Source of the DNA: Candidatus Pristimantibacillus lignocellulolyticus
GTDB lineage: Bacteria > Bacillota > Bacilli > Paenibacillales > Paenibacillaceae
Direction: 5' to 3'
DNA: 64,000 nucleotides
Assembly (NCBI GenBank): GCA_023639215.1
Contig: CP097899.1
Location: 131,501 to 195,500, forward strand
Below the pieces are notes generated by a model. The model was not told the origin of the DNA, did no database searches, and saw only the letters and a list, made by a program, of their open reading frames with translations. Position 1 is the first letter of the stretch. Every line of letters starts with the position of its first letter. The position numbers were made by a program, and so were the translations under genes. This document shows, in pieces, positions 17,847 to 24,990 of the stretch.

Positions 17847-17877
17847 ATGGACAGGAGAGCAATGCTCCCCTGTCCAT
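17847..17877 (-). terminator. Terminator of the alkaline phosphatase gene
   Basis: A 15-bp stem with one mismatch (ATGGACAGG...CCTGTCCAT) has a one-base loop and is followed on the minus strand by TTTTC. It lies between the phosphatase stop and the ATPase start. Confidence 0.7.
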
Positions 17878-17901
17878 CATTATTACTTGTGTTACAAGTC
17901 A

Positions 17902-19614
17902 TTACTTCACAATACGCTCAGATAAAGAGTCCCAAGTCATATTTTTACCTGTAAGTTTATTAAATGAAGCTAGAGACAAGTATAGCTTACCATTGTCGAG
18001 ATGACCTCGTAGTCCTGTATTAGTGCCGTTAAGATTAACCTCAAGTTTGTTAGTTTCTACTTTCATAACATTAGCACCACTTGTAATAGTAATTAAGTGA
18101 GCAGCAGCATTCCATTCAACTTTTGCACCAAGTGCCTCAGCAAGAGCTTTAGCTGGATATAAAACTTCATTATCACGTGTAATCTTGAACTTAGGATATA
18201 AATATTTCGCTTGCATCGTTGCAGATGTAGTCGTAAGATCAACCTCAATAATTTGCGCGGAAGCTTTCGCGATTTGCGTATTATCGATCTGACCACTCAC
18301 TTGTTCAACGATTGGACCATATGCCCATACCCCAACATCTACTGCAGAATGACCATGACCGCTCCAACCAACTAGCAATCTTTTGCTAATTACTTGGTTA
18401 TACCCACCTTCTCTTCCATAGGAAGAGCCATCTCCTGCAAGAATGATTTTCGCTTCCTCATCAGTAAGATCAGTAATCCAAGTATTTGCTTTCACAATCT
18501 TTTTGATATCATCAATAGTTACAGCAGCATTAAGTTTACTAACCATATACTCTGATGAATGAACTTGCTTATCCCATAGATCTAGATTCATCTCATAAAT
18601 ATTATCGCGAGATAATGATAAACCACCCGTCTCATGGTCAGCTGTAATTACTACTGAAGTATTGCCATCTTTTTTGGCATAGTCTAGTGCTACTTTTACA
18701 GCTGCATCGAAATCAAGAACTTCCTGTACAGTTGAAGGGAAGTCATTCGCATGCGACGCATGGTCAATACGACCTCCTTCAATCATTATGGTAAAACCAT
18801 CTTCATCTTGCTCTAGAATGCTGAGTGCTTTTGTCGTCATTTGAGCAAGTGTTGGTATTTCAGCTGTCCGATCTAGCACATAAGGAATATGAGAGCTACT
18901 GAACAAACCTAGTGCTTTACCACTAGTTGCTGTTAATGATTGAAGTTCCGAAGCGTTATCTATATAGGAATAGCCCTTTGCTTCAAAATCAGTAATGATA
19001 CTTTTGTCTGTTCGCTTACCGCCGTCAGCTTTACTTAGGAAGAATGAGCTACCACCACCGAACAACACATCTACACCACTTTCTAAATATTGTGATGCAA
19101 TAGCAGACTCATTATCACGACTACGAACATGTGAAGCATATACCGCTGGTGTTGCGTGTGTAATACGAGCTGTCGTTACAAGTCCCGTAGCTTTGCCGGC
19201 TACTTCTGCTGCTTCGATAATAGAAGCGAATGGTTTTGATACATCTTCGTTAGAAACACTAATTCCAGCATTATAGGTTTTGTTACCTGTTGCAAATGCA
19301 GTTCCAGCTGAAGCAGAATCAGTTACGACACCAGATACAATTGTGCCACCATCTTCACCACGGTCTGCGTATGTAGTGGCTTGACCAACATATATGCTAT
19401 CAAGCGTTAAATGATTGATATTCTTGTTGTACATCAAATAATTTCGAGCTGCTGATACTTGTGCAGGTCCCATCCCATCTCCAATTAATACGATAAGATT
19501 TTTTGACTTTGCACTTGCAGATGTTTGGTTGTCTACTGCTAGAACTGGATGAATGGATAAAGTAGAGAATACGAGGCAGCTTGCTAGCACTGCTTTAATA
19601 ACTTTCTTTTTCAA
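17902..19614 (-). CDS. Secreted alkaline phosphatase with C-terminal copper-amine-oxidase-like domain
   Basis: A 570-residue exported enzyme. An N-terminal signal peptide (KKKVIKAVLASCLVFSTLS) precedes the phosphatase domain: metal site LIVLIGDGMG, nucleophile serine in VTDSASAGTA, and IEGGRIDHASHAND and TADHETGG metal ligands. It releases phosphate from organic esters outside the membrane. The last ~95 residues form a Cu_amine_oxidN1-like domain (YPAKALAEALGAKVEWN...LITITSG), common on Paenibacillus exported proteins and probably used for wall or surface placement. Translation starts with TTG at 19614, seven bases after GGAGGG. It has its own promoter and terminator. Confidence 0.93.
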   Translation of the reverse strand: MKKKVIKAVLASCLVFSTLSIHPVLAVDNQTSASAKSKNLIVLIGDGMGPAQVSAARNYLMYNKNINHLTLDSIYVGQATTYADRGEDGGTIVSGVVTDSASAGTAFATGNKTYNAGISVSNEDVSKPFASIIEAAEVAGKATGLVTTARITHATPAVYASHVRSRDNESAIASQYLESGVDVLFGGGSSFFLSKADGGKRTDKSIITDFEAKGYSYIDNASELQSLTATSGKALGLFSSSHIPYVLDRTAEIPTLAQMTTKALSILEQDEDGFTIMIEGGRIDHASHANDFPSTVQEVLDFDAAVKVALDYAKKDGNTSVVITADHETGGLSLSRDNIYEMNLDLWDKQVHSSEYMVSKLNAAVTIDDIKKIVKANTWITDLTDEEAKIILAGDGSSYGREGGYNQVISKRLLVGWSGHGHSAVDVGVWAYGPIVEQVSGQIDNTQIAKASAQIIEVDLTTTSATMQAKYLYPKFKITRDNEVLYPAKALAEALGAKVEWNAAAHLITITSGANVMKVETNKLEVNLNGTNTGLRGHLDNGKLYLSLASFNKLTGKNMTWDSLSERIVK

Positions 19615-19676
19615 ATTAATCCCTCCATTTGTATGTTCCTAACCAATTCATTACTTCCTTATTATCCAAAACAAAC

Positions 19677-19716
19677 GTTAAGAGAGTATTATGAAAATAT
19701 ATAAGTAATGTAAATT
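19677..19716 (-). promoter_or_regulatory. Possible PhoP-binding repeats upstream of the phosphatase
   Basis: On the minus strand the hexamer-like blocks TTTACA, TTATAT, TTCATA and TTAACG follow one another at roughly 10-11 bp spacing, similar to the TT(A/T/C)ACA repeats bound by PhoP. The match is loose and rests partly on the phosphatase gene downstream. Confidence 0.3.
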
Positions 19717-19755
19717 AAAGGGATTTAAAGTAGTTGTATGTTAAGTGCACATAGA

Positions 19756-19791
19756 AAAAGCGTAGTCTATTGTTCGTTAGACTACGCTTTT
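19756..19791. terminator. Terminator, flanked by A and T runs
   Basis: A perfect 14-bp stem, AAAAGCGTAGTCTA with TAGACTACGCTTTT, around an 8-nt loop. It follows the stop of the 102-residue gene on the minus strand and could work in both directions. Confidence 0.9.
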
Positions 19792-19814
19792 TATTATCCT
19801 ATTGTTCGAAATTA

Positions 19815-20123
19815 CTACCATCTGCCTCCGCGGAGATGTTCAATAATTGATTTCAGTTCTCCATCATGCTGTGGAGAATCATCTCCACCCTTAATCTCGA
19901 TTTTTGTAATATCAAGTTTATAAGTTTCGTTAGCACTTGTTGGGGCAAATATAAGCTCTTGCTCATTTTCAAGCTGAACATGATACCCTAACTGAGCGAA
20001 TGCTGCAATGAAATCTTTAATACTAGGGTTACGATCGTCGGGAAGGAAGATTAGTGCTCTAAGCATTTTCGTATCTTGACCTTCAATAAATTTGAAGTGA
20101 AATATACATTCTCGAAGCGCCAT
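19815..20123 (-). CDS. Hypothetical protein, 102 residues
   Basis: I do not recognise a family. The protein is small, soluble and mixed alpha/beta: a beta strand with LRALIFLPDD, a helix IKDFIAAFAQLGYHV, another strand ENEQELIFAP, then a polar segment and a C-terminal helix ending HLRGGRW. The ribosome binding site is AAAGGGG but 14 bases from the ATG at 20123, so a later start (for example MLRALIF) is possible. A good terminator follows. It lies downstream of doxX in the same direction with 38 bases between them, so the two may be co-transcribed. Confidence 0.6.
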   Translation of the reverse strand: MALRECIFHFKFIEGQDTKMLRALIFLPDDRNPSIKDFIAAFAQLGYHVQLENEQELIFAPTSANETYKLDITKIEIKGGDDSPQHDGELKSIIEHLRGGRW

Positions 20124-20161
20124 TATTCAAAATAACCCCTTTCATGTTGTTTTAAGCTATT

Positions 20162-20668
20162 TTAACCTTTTTTGAAGCGTGTTGCCAGTTTAACACCAAC
20201 ATTTTGTTTCAACCATGGAAGTACGAAGAAGTCACCACCGAATTTACCTGCGTTACCAGCAGCTAGCATTACGATAAATCCAAGAAGAATCATATAAGGG
20301 TTAGTACTAACTGTTCCAGCGAACATGAACATGAAGTTCATTAGTAGACCAAAGAATGCGGCTGGTAAAGTTAGAACACCAAGAACTAATCCGACACCTA
20401 CAAGAAACTCGCCCCAAGGTAGAATGAAATCGATAATACCTACATTCGGTAATGCAACATGCTCGATAAATGCGTTATATACGGGATATAGCACTTCATC
20501 ACCTTTTGCAACTGGATTCGTTACCACGTTTTGTAGATATCCTGCTGCAGTGAATTCTCCGCCAGATATTTTGCCCCAGCTACTTGTAATCCATTGGTAT
20601 CCCAATACGATCCTTACTATTGCCACTATAGCGGCTGCGATTTTATTTTCTCTCCAAAACTTTAACAT
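20162..20668 (-). CDS. DoxX family membrane protein
   Basis: About 168 residues with four predicted helices. The DoxX pattern is visible: an amphipathic start (MLKFWRENKIAAAIVAIVRIVLGYQWI), a GGEFTAAGYLQ loop, LPWGEFLVGVGLVLGVLT and MLAAGNAGKFGGDFF. Family members are quinol- or thiosulfate-linked membrane subunits or redox partners, but many Bacillales copies are uncharacterised. I start it at 20668 because AAGGAGTGAT lies before that ATG; the longer frame would run through the promoter. Two Crp/Fnr-type boxes upstream suggest anaerobic control. Confidence 0.9.
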   Translation of the reverse strand: MLKFWRENKIAAAIVAIVRIVLGYQWITSSWGKISGGEFTAAGYLQNVVTNPVAKGDEVLYPVYNAFIEHVALPNVGIIDFILPWGEFLVGVGLVLGVLTLPAAFFGLLMNFMFMFAGTVSTNPYMILLGFIVMLAAGNAGKFGGDFFVLPWLKQNVGVKLATRFKKG

Positions 20669-20698
20669 ATCAATCACTCCTTGTTTCTTTATGCCCTT

Positions 20699-20741
20699 AG
20701 TATACGATGGTACTTTATGCGAGTATGTGATTAAAATCACA
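20699..20741 (-). promoter_or_regulatory. doxX promoter with perfect Crp/Fnr box at -41.5
   Basis: TGTGATTAAAATCACA at 20726-20741 is a perfect TGTGA-N6-TCACA palindrome. On the minus strand a -10 element TATACT lies at 20699-20704, its first base 29.5 bp from the box centre, which puts the box at about -41.5, the class II activating position. The adhE promoter shows the same spacing. Confidence 0.75.
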
Positions 20742-20746
20742 AATAT

Positions 20747-20762
20747 AGTGAAATAATTCACA
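20747..20762 (-). promoter_or_regulatory. Second Fnr/Rex-like box upstream of doxX
   Basis: AGTGAAATAATTCACA matches TGTGA-N6-TCACA at nine of ten fixed positions, and read on the minus strand (TGTGAATTATTTCACT) it also resembles a Rex box (TTGTGAA-N4-TTCACAA). Its centre is exactly 21 bp, two helical turns, from the first box. Confidence 0.55.
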
Positions 20763-20857
20763 TTATTTTTTGAGGGGATTTCATCGGTAAAAAAACAAGG
20801 GTGATGTTACCATTATCTAAAGTATTTGTGCTATTAATCTAACATTGGAGTTGGTCA

Positions 20858-21148
20858 ATGGTGACGATTATAAAAAGGTTTTCGTTTTGGTTTATTATAC
20901 TTTCATTTTTGATATGCTTTTTTAATTTTTCAGGAAGTGATGATTATAACCTGATCATTTTTATAACAAATCCAATAAGCTGGTTTTTTGAAAACTGGTT
21001 AACAAAAATCAATACAAATCCAGATACTACTGTTTGGTTCAGACCCATTCTTTATTTACTTCATATAGCTTTTTGGGCGATACTTGGACAGCTAATTGAT
21101 TTCATTAGAGTAAGAGTACGTAACAATAGAAAAAATGATAACGTCTAA
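20858..21148 (+). CDS. Hypothetical two-helix membrane protein
   Basis: A 96-residue protein with two likely membrane helices, one at about 8-25 (FWFIILSFLICFFNF) and one at about 65-85 (FRPILYLLHIAFWAILG), with a polar 35-residue stretch between them and a basic tail. I do not recognise the family. The ATG has a GGAGTTGG site eight bases ahead. It stands alone on the plus strand between doxX and the sensor kinase, and has no clear terminator of its own. Confidence 0.55.
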   Translation: MVTIIKRFSFWFIILSFLICFFNFSGSDDYNLIIFITNPISWFFENWLTKINTNPDTTVWFRPILYLLHIAFWAILGQLIDFIRVRVRNNRKNDNV

Positions 21149-21375
21149 TTAAAACAGGCGCATACCCCAACCGAAGGATACACGCCATAGAGAAGAAGAA
21201 AAAAAGATTATGAAAGTCGGTAGGTTATGACCTCTTTCATGATCCTATTTCGTAGTATTAACGACTTTGTGATGATTATACTCCGATTCATACCATAAAT
21301 TAGTAATATTTTCTGTAGAATATTTAACGTAGATTCGTATAGTATGCGCTCGTAGATATTTGATAGGATTACACA

Positions 21376-21417
21376 AAAACGACCATGCTTAGGAGAATCC
21401 CTAATAATAGTCGTTTT
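21376..21417. terminator. Terminator of the sensor kinase gene
   Basis: AAAACGAC pairs with GTCGTTTT and an inner TTAGG/CCTAA stem extends the hairpin; A and T runs flank both sides. The other 200 bases of the 21149-21437 gap contain only a weak hairpin near 21158-21187 and an ATGAAAG/CTTTCAT hairpin near 21208-21241, neither with a T run. Confidence 0.7.
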
Positions 21418-21437
21418 TTCATTAATAATTGATGAAA

Positions 21438-22544
21438 TTATTTCGGCATAGCAAGTGTTATTCGCGTCCCTTTTCCTGATTCAGAAGATACTAGAAGTGT
21501 ACCTCCAACACTGTTGGCACGCTCCTCCATACTGAATAAACCTACTCCAGTACGCTCCAGCTCAGCATAATTGAAACCTACGCCTTGATCACTAATGGTA
21601 ATTAAGACTTGCTCACTTTTATCTTCAAAAGAGACGACCGCCTCATCAACATCTGCGTATTTCGCAATGTTAGTTAAGCCCTCTTGAATAATTCGGTAAA
21701 TAACCGTTTCCTTCATAGAAGTCATACGCTGCTTCAACCGACCAACTAATTGAACTTTAATTCCAAAATGTTCGGTGTAGTTGTCCAAATAGGTTTTAAT
21801 TGCTGGTTCAACACCGAGATCATCAAGAACAGAGGGACGCAGTTGCCATGCCATACTACGAACATCTTGCATCATCGAAGCTACATTAGCTCTCAGTTGC
21901 TGAAGTTCCGTTAATTGTTCATGGTCCGCTAACATTCTATCGATTTGAATCATGAAGGAAAATAGACTCTGCCCGATACCATCATGCAATTCTCTAGAAA
22001 TTCGTTTGCGCTCTTCCTCTTGAACTTCCATCACTTTTACCATCATATCTTTAAGATCTTTTTGTGCATCCTTAAGCTTAGTTACTTCATTACGAATCGC
22101 TAAGTATTGGTATGGCTGATCAAATTCATCTAGAAATGGAACAATCGTCGTATTTACCCAATAGTATGTACCGTCTTTCGCACGATTCTTAATCTCACCT
22201 GTCCATACTTCTCCTCGAGCAATCGTACTCCATAACTCTTTGAAAAAAGCTTTCGGATGATGACCAGAATTAATAATACGATGATCTCGACCGATTAGTT
22301 CTTTTTCCGAGTATTTCGATATTTCTACGAACTTATCATTAACGTATTGTATTTTGCCACGCACATCTGTAATTGCAACGATCGAAGATACACCTAATGC
22401 AAATTGCACATCAATTAATTCAGCTAATGATTTCTTTGTACGTTCAAACAATTCTTGATCTTCCATCACTTCTTCTAAGCGAGAAAGGAGTACATCTATA
22501 TGTTCAAAGTATTGCCGACGGTTTCGATTATTGCTCATCTTCAT
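21438..22544 (-). CDS. Cytoplasmic PAS-domain histidine kinase (HisKA_3, NreB/DegS-like)
   Basis: About 368 residues with no membrane helix. The N-terminal PAS domain spans about 45-165 (VAITDVRGKIQYVNDKF ... GEVWTGEIKNRAKDGTYYW), then the HisKA_3 block with the phosphoacceptor histidine in ERKRISRELHDGIGQSL, then an ATPase domain with EGLTNIAKYA, DQGVGF and GVGLFSMEERA. In Staphylococcus NreB the PAS binds a 4Fe-4S cluster through four cysteines; this protein has no cysteine, so its sensing must differ. Its start overlaps the end of the response regulator gene. It probably works with the two genes upstream. Confidence 0.92.
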   Translation of the reverse strand: MKMSNNRNRRQYFEHIDVLLSRLEEVMEDQELFERTKKSLAELIDVQFALGVSSIVAITDVRGKIQYVNDKFVEISKYSEKELIGRDHRIINSGHHPKAFFKELWSTIARGEVWTGEIKNRAKDGTYYWVNTTIVPFLDEFDQPYQYLAIRNEVTKLKDAQKDLKDMMVKVMEVQEEERKRISRELHDGIGQSLFSFMIQIDRMLADHEQLTELQQLRANVASMMQDVRSMAWQLRPSVLDDLGVEPAIKTYLDNYTEHFGIKVQLVGRLKQRMTSMKETVIYRIIQEGLTNIAKYADVDEAVVSFEDKSEQVLITISDQGVGFNYAELERTGVGLFSMEERANSVGGTLLVSSESGKGTRITLAMPK

Positions 22545-23196
22545 CAAATTGTAGCAGCCCCTTTTGCAAAGCGAATTTAATCAACTCTGGTCTAGTTTTC
22601 AAGCTAAGCTTCTCCATAATGTTACTTTTATGAGCTTCAACCGTCTTCACACTGATAAATAAATTTTGAGCTATTTCTTTGTTCGCATACCCTTTAGCAA
22701 GCCAACTTAACACTTCCTTCTCACGTTCAGAAAGATTCATATAAGCTGTATCATCTGTTGTCCCTATACTTTGGCGATTCATAAATTCGCTCATTAACGT
22801 CTTTGTAGCTGAAGGATAAAGATAAGCTTCACCTTTCGCTACAGCTTGAATTGCACTAACTAGTTCATCATGAGGGGCATTTTTAAGTATATATCCAGAA
22901 GCCCCAACCTTAATCGCTTGGAACAAATATTGCTCATCATCATGCATCGTCAAAATAAGAATATTCACTTGCGGCAGTAGCTTTTTCAGTTCTGCAGACG
23001 CGGTCATTCCATCCTTACCATGCGGCATACTTAAATCCATAAGTATAACATTAGGTAAAAGCTCACTTGCGAGAGCAATTGCTTCATTACCCTCAGATGC
23101 TTCACCTACAACCTCTATGTCATAACGACCATGTAATAGCATCGATAGACCTGATCGAACAACTGCGTGATCATCGCATATAAGAAGCCTAATCAT
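22528..23196 (-). CDS. NarL/LuxR-family response regulator (NreC-like)
   Basis: A 222-residue regulator: receiver domain with MIRLLICDDHAVVRSGL and the phosphoacceptor in NVILMDLSMP, linker, and a LuxR-type helix-turn-helix (LSEREKEVLSWLAKGYANKEIAQNL at about 150-174). It overlaps the partner kinase gene by about 17 bases, giving a coupled two-component pair. Its likely targets are respiratory or fermentative genes given the neighbouring fnr, but no binding site is evident. Confidence 0.93.
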   Translation of the reverse strand: MIRLLICDDHAVVRSGLSMLLHGRYDIEVVGEASEGNEAIALASELLPNVILMDLSMPHGKDGMTASAELKKLLPQVNILILTMHDDEQYLFQAIKVGASGYILKNAPHDELVSAIQAVAKGEAYLYPSATKTLMSEFMNRQSIGTTDDTAYMNLSEREKEVLSWLAKGYANKEIAQNLFISVKTVEAHKSNIMEKLSLKTRPELIKFALQKGLLQFDEDEQ

Positions 23197-23325
23197 CTCT
23201 ACAACCCTTTCATCACGGCATTATCTACATTTATTATAACTGTAAACGAGAATGTTAACAGCAAAATGTAAGAATTCCGTAGTTTTCTATAAGGGACAGT
23301 AAGCGATTAGGCTTTATAGTTACTA

Positions 23326-23766
23326 TTATATAAAGTATTGAGCGCAGAAATTAGCAAGATCATGTACAATCTCTGTTCCCGCTTCAATCTGCTGAGTGTT
23401 ATAGTTTCCTTCATTACGTTTACCTATAAATATAGTACCGTATATTTGCAGGTCGTTAAATATGATTGGCCATGCTGCTGCATGGAGAAGCTTCTCTGTC
23501 ATCATAATAGATTCGCCCAAATCAAATAGTTCCTGCTTGGTAGCACGTGTTTGTAAGAACCGTCCAGTACGGAGTACTTCACCCGTTAGACCAATATTAA
23601 TCTGTTGTCTAATGCGCTGCGTACGATTACTTACACTGCCATACACGGAATACCATTGGATCTTTCTAGTTGCCCGATCTAAAACTCCAATAGCGGTTAG
23701 ATCACTTTGTGTGCGCATTAACAATTGTTGTAGTTGTTCTTCCACAAAAATTTGAGTTGGAGTCAT
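23326..23766 (-). CDS. GAF-domain protein, NreA-like
   Basis: A single GAF domain of 146 residues. The block SVYGSVSNRTQRIRQQINIGLTGEVLRTGR, split here as SVYGSVSNRTQRIRQQ and INIGLTGEVLRTGR, resembles staphylococcal NreA, which binds nitrate and restrains the NreB kinase. It starts behind AAAGGAG and lies 129 bases upstream of the response regulator, in the same direction. The trio GAF protein-regulator-kinase has the members of NreABC but a different gene order (A-C-B) and a kinase without cysteines. Ligand is unknown. Confidence 0.75.
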   Translation of the reverse strand: MTPTQIFVEEQLQQLLMRTQSDLTAIGVLDRATRKIQWYSVYGSVSNRTQRIRQQINIGLTGEVLRTGRFLQTRATKQELFDLGESIMMTEKLLHAAAWPIIFNDLQIYGTIFIGKRNEGNYNTQQIEAGTEIVHDLANFCAQYFI

Positions 23767-23951
23767 AAACCTGCTCCTTTCTGACTAGTTAATCCAATAG
23801 TATTTGCTTTACCCTAATATTAACAGGCTAGTGTTCATATGTATGTTAGGGAGATACCTTAAACAGATGTAGGGGATTCCCCGATATTAAGTATGATCAT
23901 AACAACGTATAGTATAGATATATAAACCGCACCAGAAAGGATGAAGCTTAG

Positions 23952-24710
23952 ATGAGTATTTATTACGATATAGAGGCAACTAAAGTAAAAAGACCGAGCA
24001 GCAATCATAGACCTGGTTCTCTAAGCACAGTGTTTACCGAAGAGCAACTCGATATTCTTGCTTCAGTTATGCATACCAAAAAATACTCTGCCGGCACACA
24101 CCTATTCTGGGAAGGTGACGAAGCGAATGCAGTGTATTGGATTTTGAAAGGTCGCATTAAACTGCGTAAGTCTACTTCTGATGGCAAAGATCTTCTACTT
24201 TCTATTCTACAACCTGATGATATGATCGCCGACATTGATGCTTGGGATACAACCCATCGTTATACTGCGGAAACGATTGATCAAGTAGAAGTAGGGATTA
24301 TCCCTAGATTGCAACTTGAGATGCTTATGGTCAAATACGGTGATTTTGCTTATCGTTATGCGATGTGGATGGGTCTTATCCAACGCAAGACCGAATCCAA
24401 GTTAAGAGATTTACTAATGGGTGGAAAAACTGGTGCACTTGCATCTACACTTATCCGTCTATGCAATAGCTTTGGTGAAAAGGATGCTAATCACATTCAT
24501 ATTGATATTAAATTAACAAACAATGAGCTGGCAGAGTTAGTGGGAACAACTAGAGAAGGTATTAATCGCTTGTTAGCTTCTATGAAAAAAGATGGTATCG
24601 TCATTAGTGAAGGAACTGGTTACCTAAAAGTTACAGATATTGAAGCTTTGAAAGAAATGGCAGGTTGTCCGATCTGTCCAACTTGTCCGAAAGAAATATG
24701 CAGATTATAA
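23952..24710 (+). CDS. fnr: Crp/Fnr-family anaerobic regulator with C-terminal Fe-S cysteines
   Basis: A 252-residue Crp/Fnr protein: cyclic-nucleotide-type beta roll (residues ~35-150, with LFWEGDEANAVYWILKGRIKL), dimer helix, and a winged helix-turn-helix with LTNNELAELVGTTREGINRLLA. The extreme C-terminus has Cys239, Cys242, Cys245 and Cys250; the last three have the C-x2-C-x4-C spacing of the 4Fe-4S ligands in B. subtilis Fnr, which also carries its cluster at the C-terminus. It should activate anaerobic genes through TGTGA-N6-TCACA boxes; such boxes precede adhE and doxX here. The start has AAAGGATGAAGC ahead of ATG 23952. Confidence 0.9.
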   Translation: MSIYYDIEATKVKRPSSNHRPGSLSTVFTEEQLDILASVMHTKKYSAGTHLFWEGDEANAVYWILKGRIKLRKSTSDGKDLLLSILQPDDMIADIDAWDTTHRYTAETIDQVEVGIIPRLQLEMLMVKYGDFAYRYAMWMGLIQRKTESKLRDLLMGGKTGALASTLIRLCNSFGEKDANHIHIDIKLTNNELAELVGTTREGINRLLASMKKDGIVISEGTGYLKVTDIEALKEMAGCPICPTCPKEICRL

Positions 24711-24723
24711 ATTATATACAAAT

Positions 24724-24795
24724 AATCCCCTTATCGTAGATAGTGAGTTAGCGTCCAGATTTGTTGAACCTAACACTGTTGACTGTATGGGGATT
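24724..24795 (+). terminator. Extended terminator of fnr
   Basis: AATCCCC pairs with GGGGATT across a long arm that has its own inner stem (AGTGAGTTAG with CTAACACT), then TTTTTC. It lies just after the fnr stop. Confidence 0.65.
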
Positions 24796-24887
24796 TTTCG
24801 TTATATTTCCCTGTCCTATTATTGAGTTTGCACCTGTGTATAACGATAATTCTTTGCTACACAATCGTAACGATTCATCATGAACTT

Positions 24888-24930
24888 TGTGATTTTTAGC
24901 ACATCGTTTCACTCTTATCTACTCTACAAT
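24888..24930 (+). promoter_or_regulatory. adhE-pflBA promoter with Crp/Fnr box at -41.5
   Basis: TGTGATTTTTAGCACA at 24888-24903 matches TGTGA-N6-TCACA with one mismatch. The -10 TACAAT is at 24925-24930, its first base 29.5 bp from the box centre, so the box is centred near -41.5, the class II position. No good -35 is present, as expected for an activator-dependent promoter. Confidence 0.75.
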
Positions 24931-24990
24931 GTAATTATTATCCTCGTTATAAGGGTTAAGAAGTACGAAAAGTTTAAGGAGTGATCAGCT

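Noticed and set aside
24960..24990. GAAAAGTTTAAGGAG before adhE as another copy of the repeated leader unit
   Set aside because: Only the ribosome-binding-site part matches; the middle ACTTTTC block and the first GAAAAGTT are missing, and the upstream region is an Fnr-type promoter.
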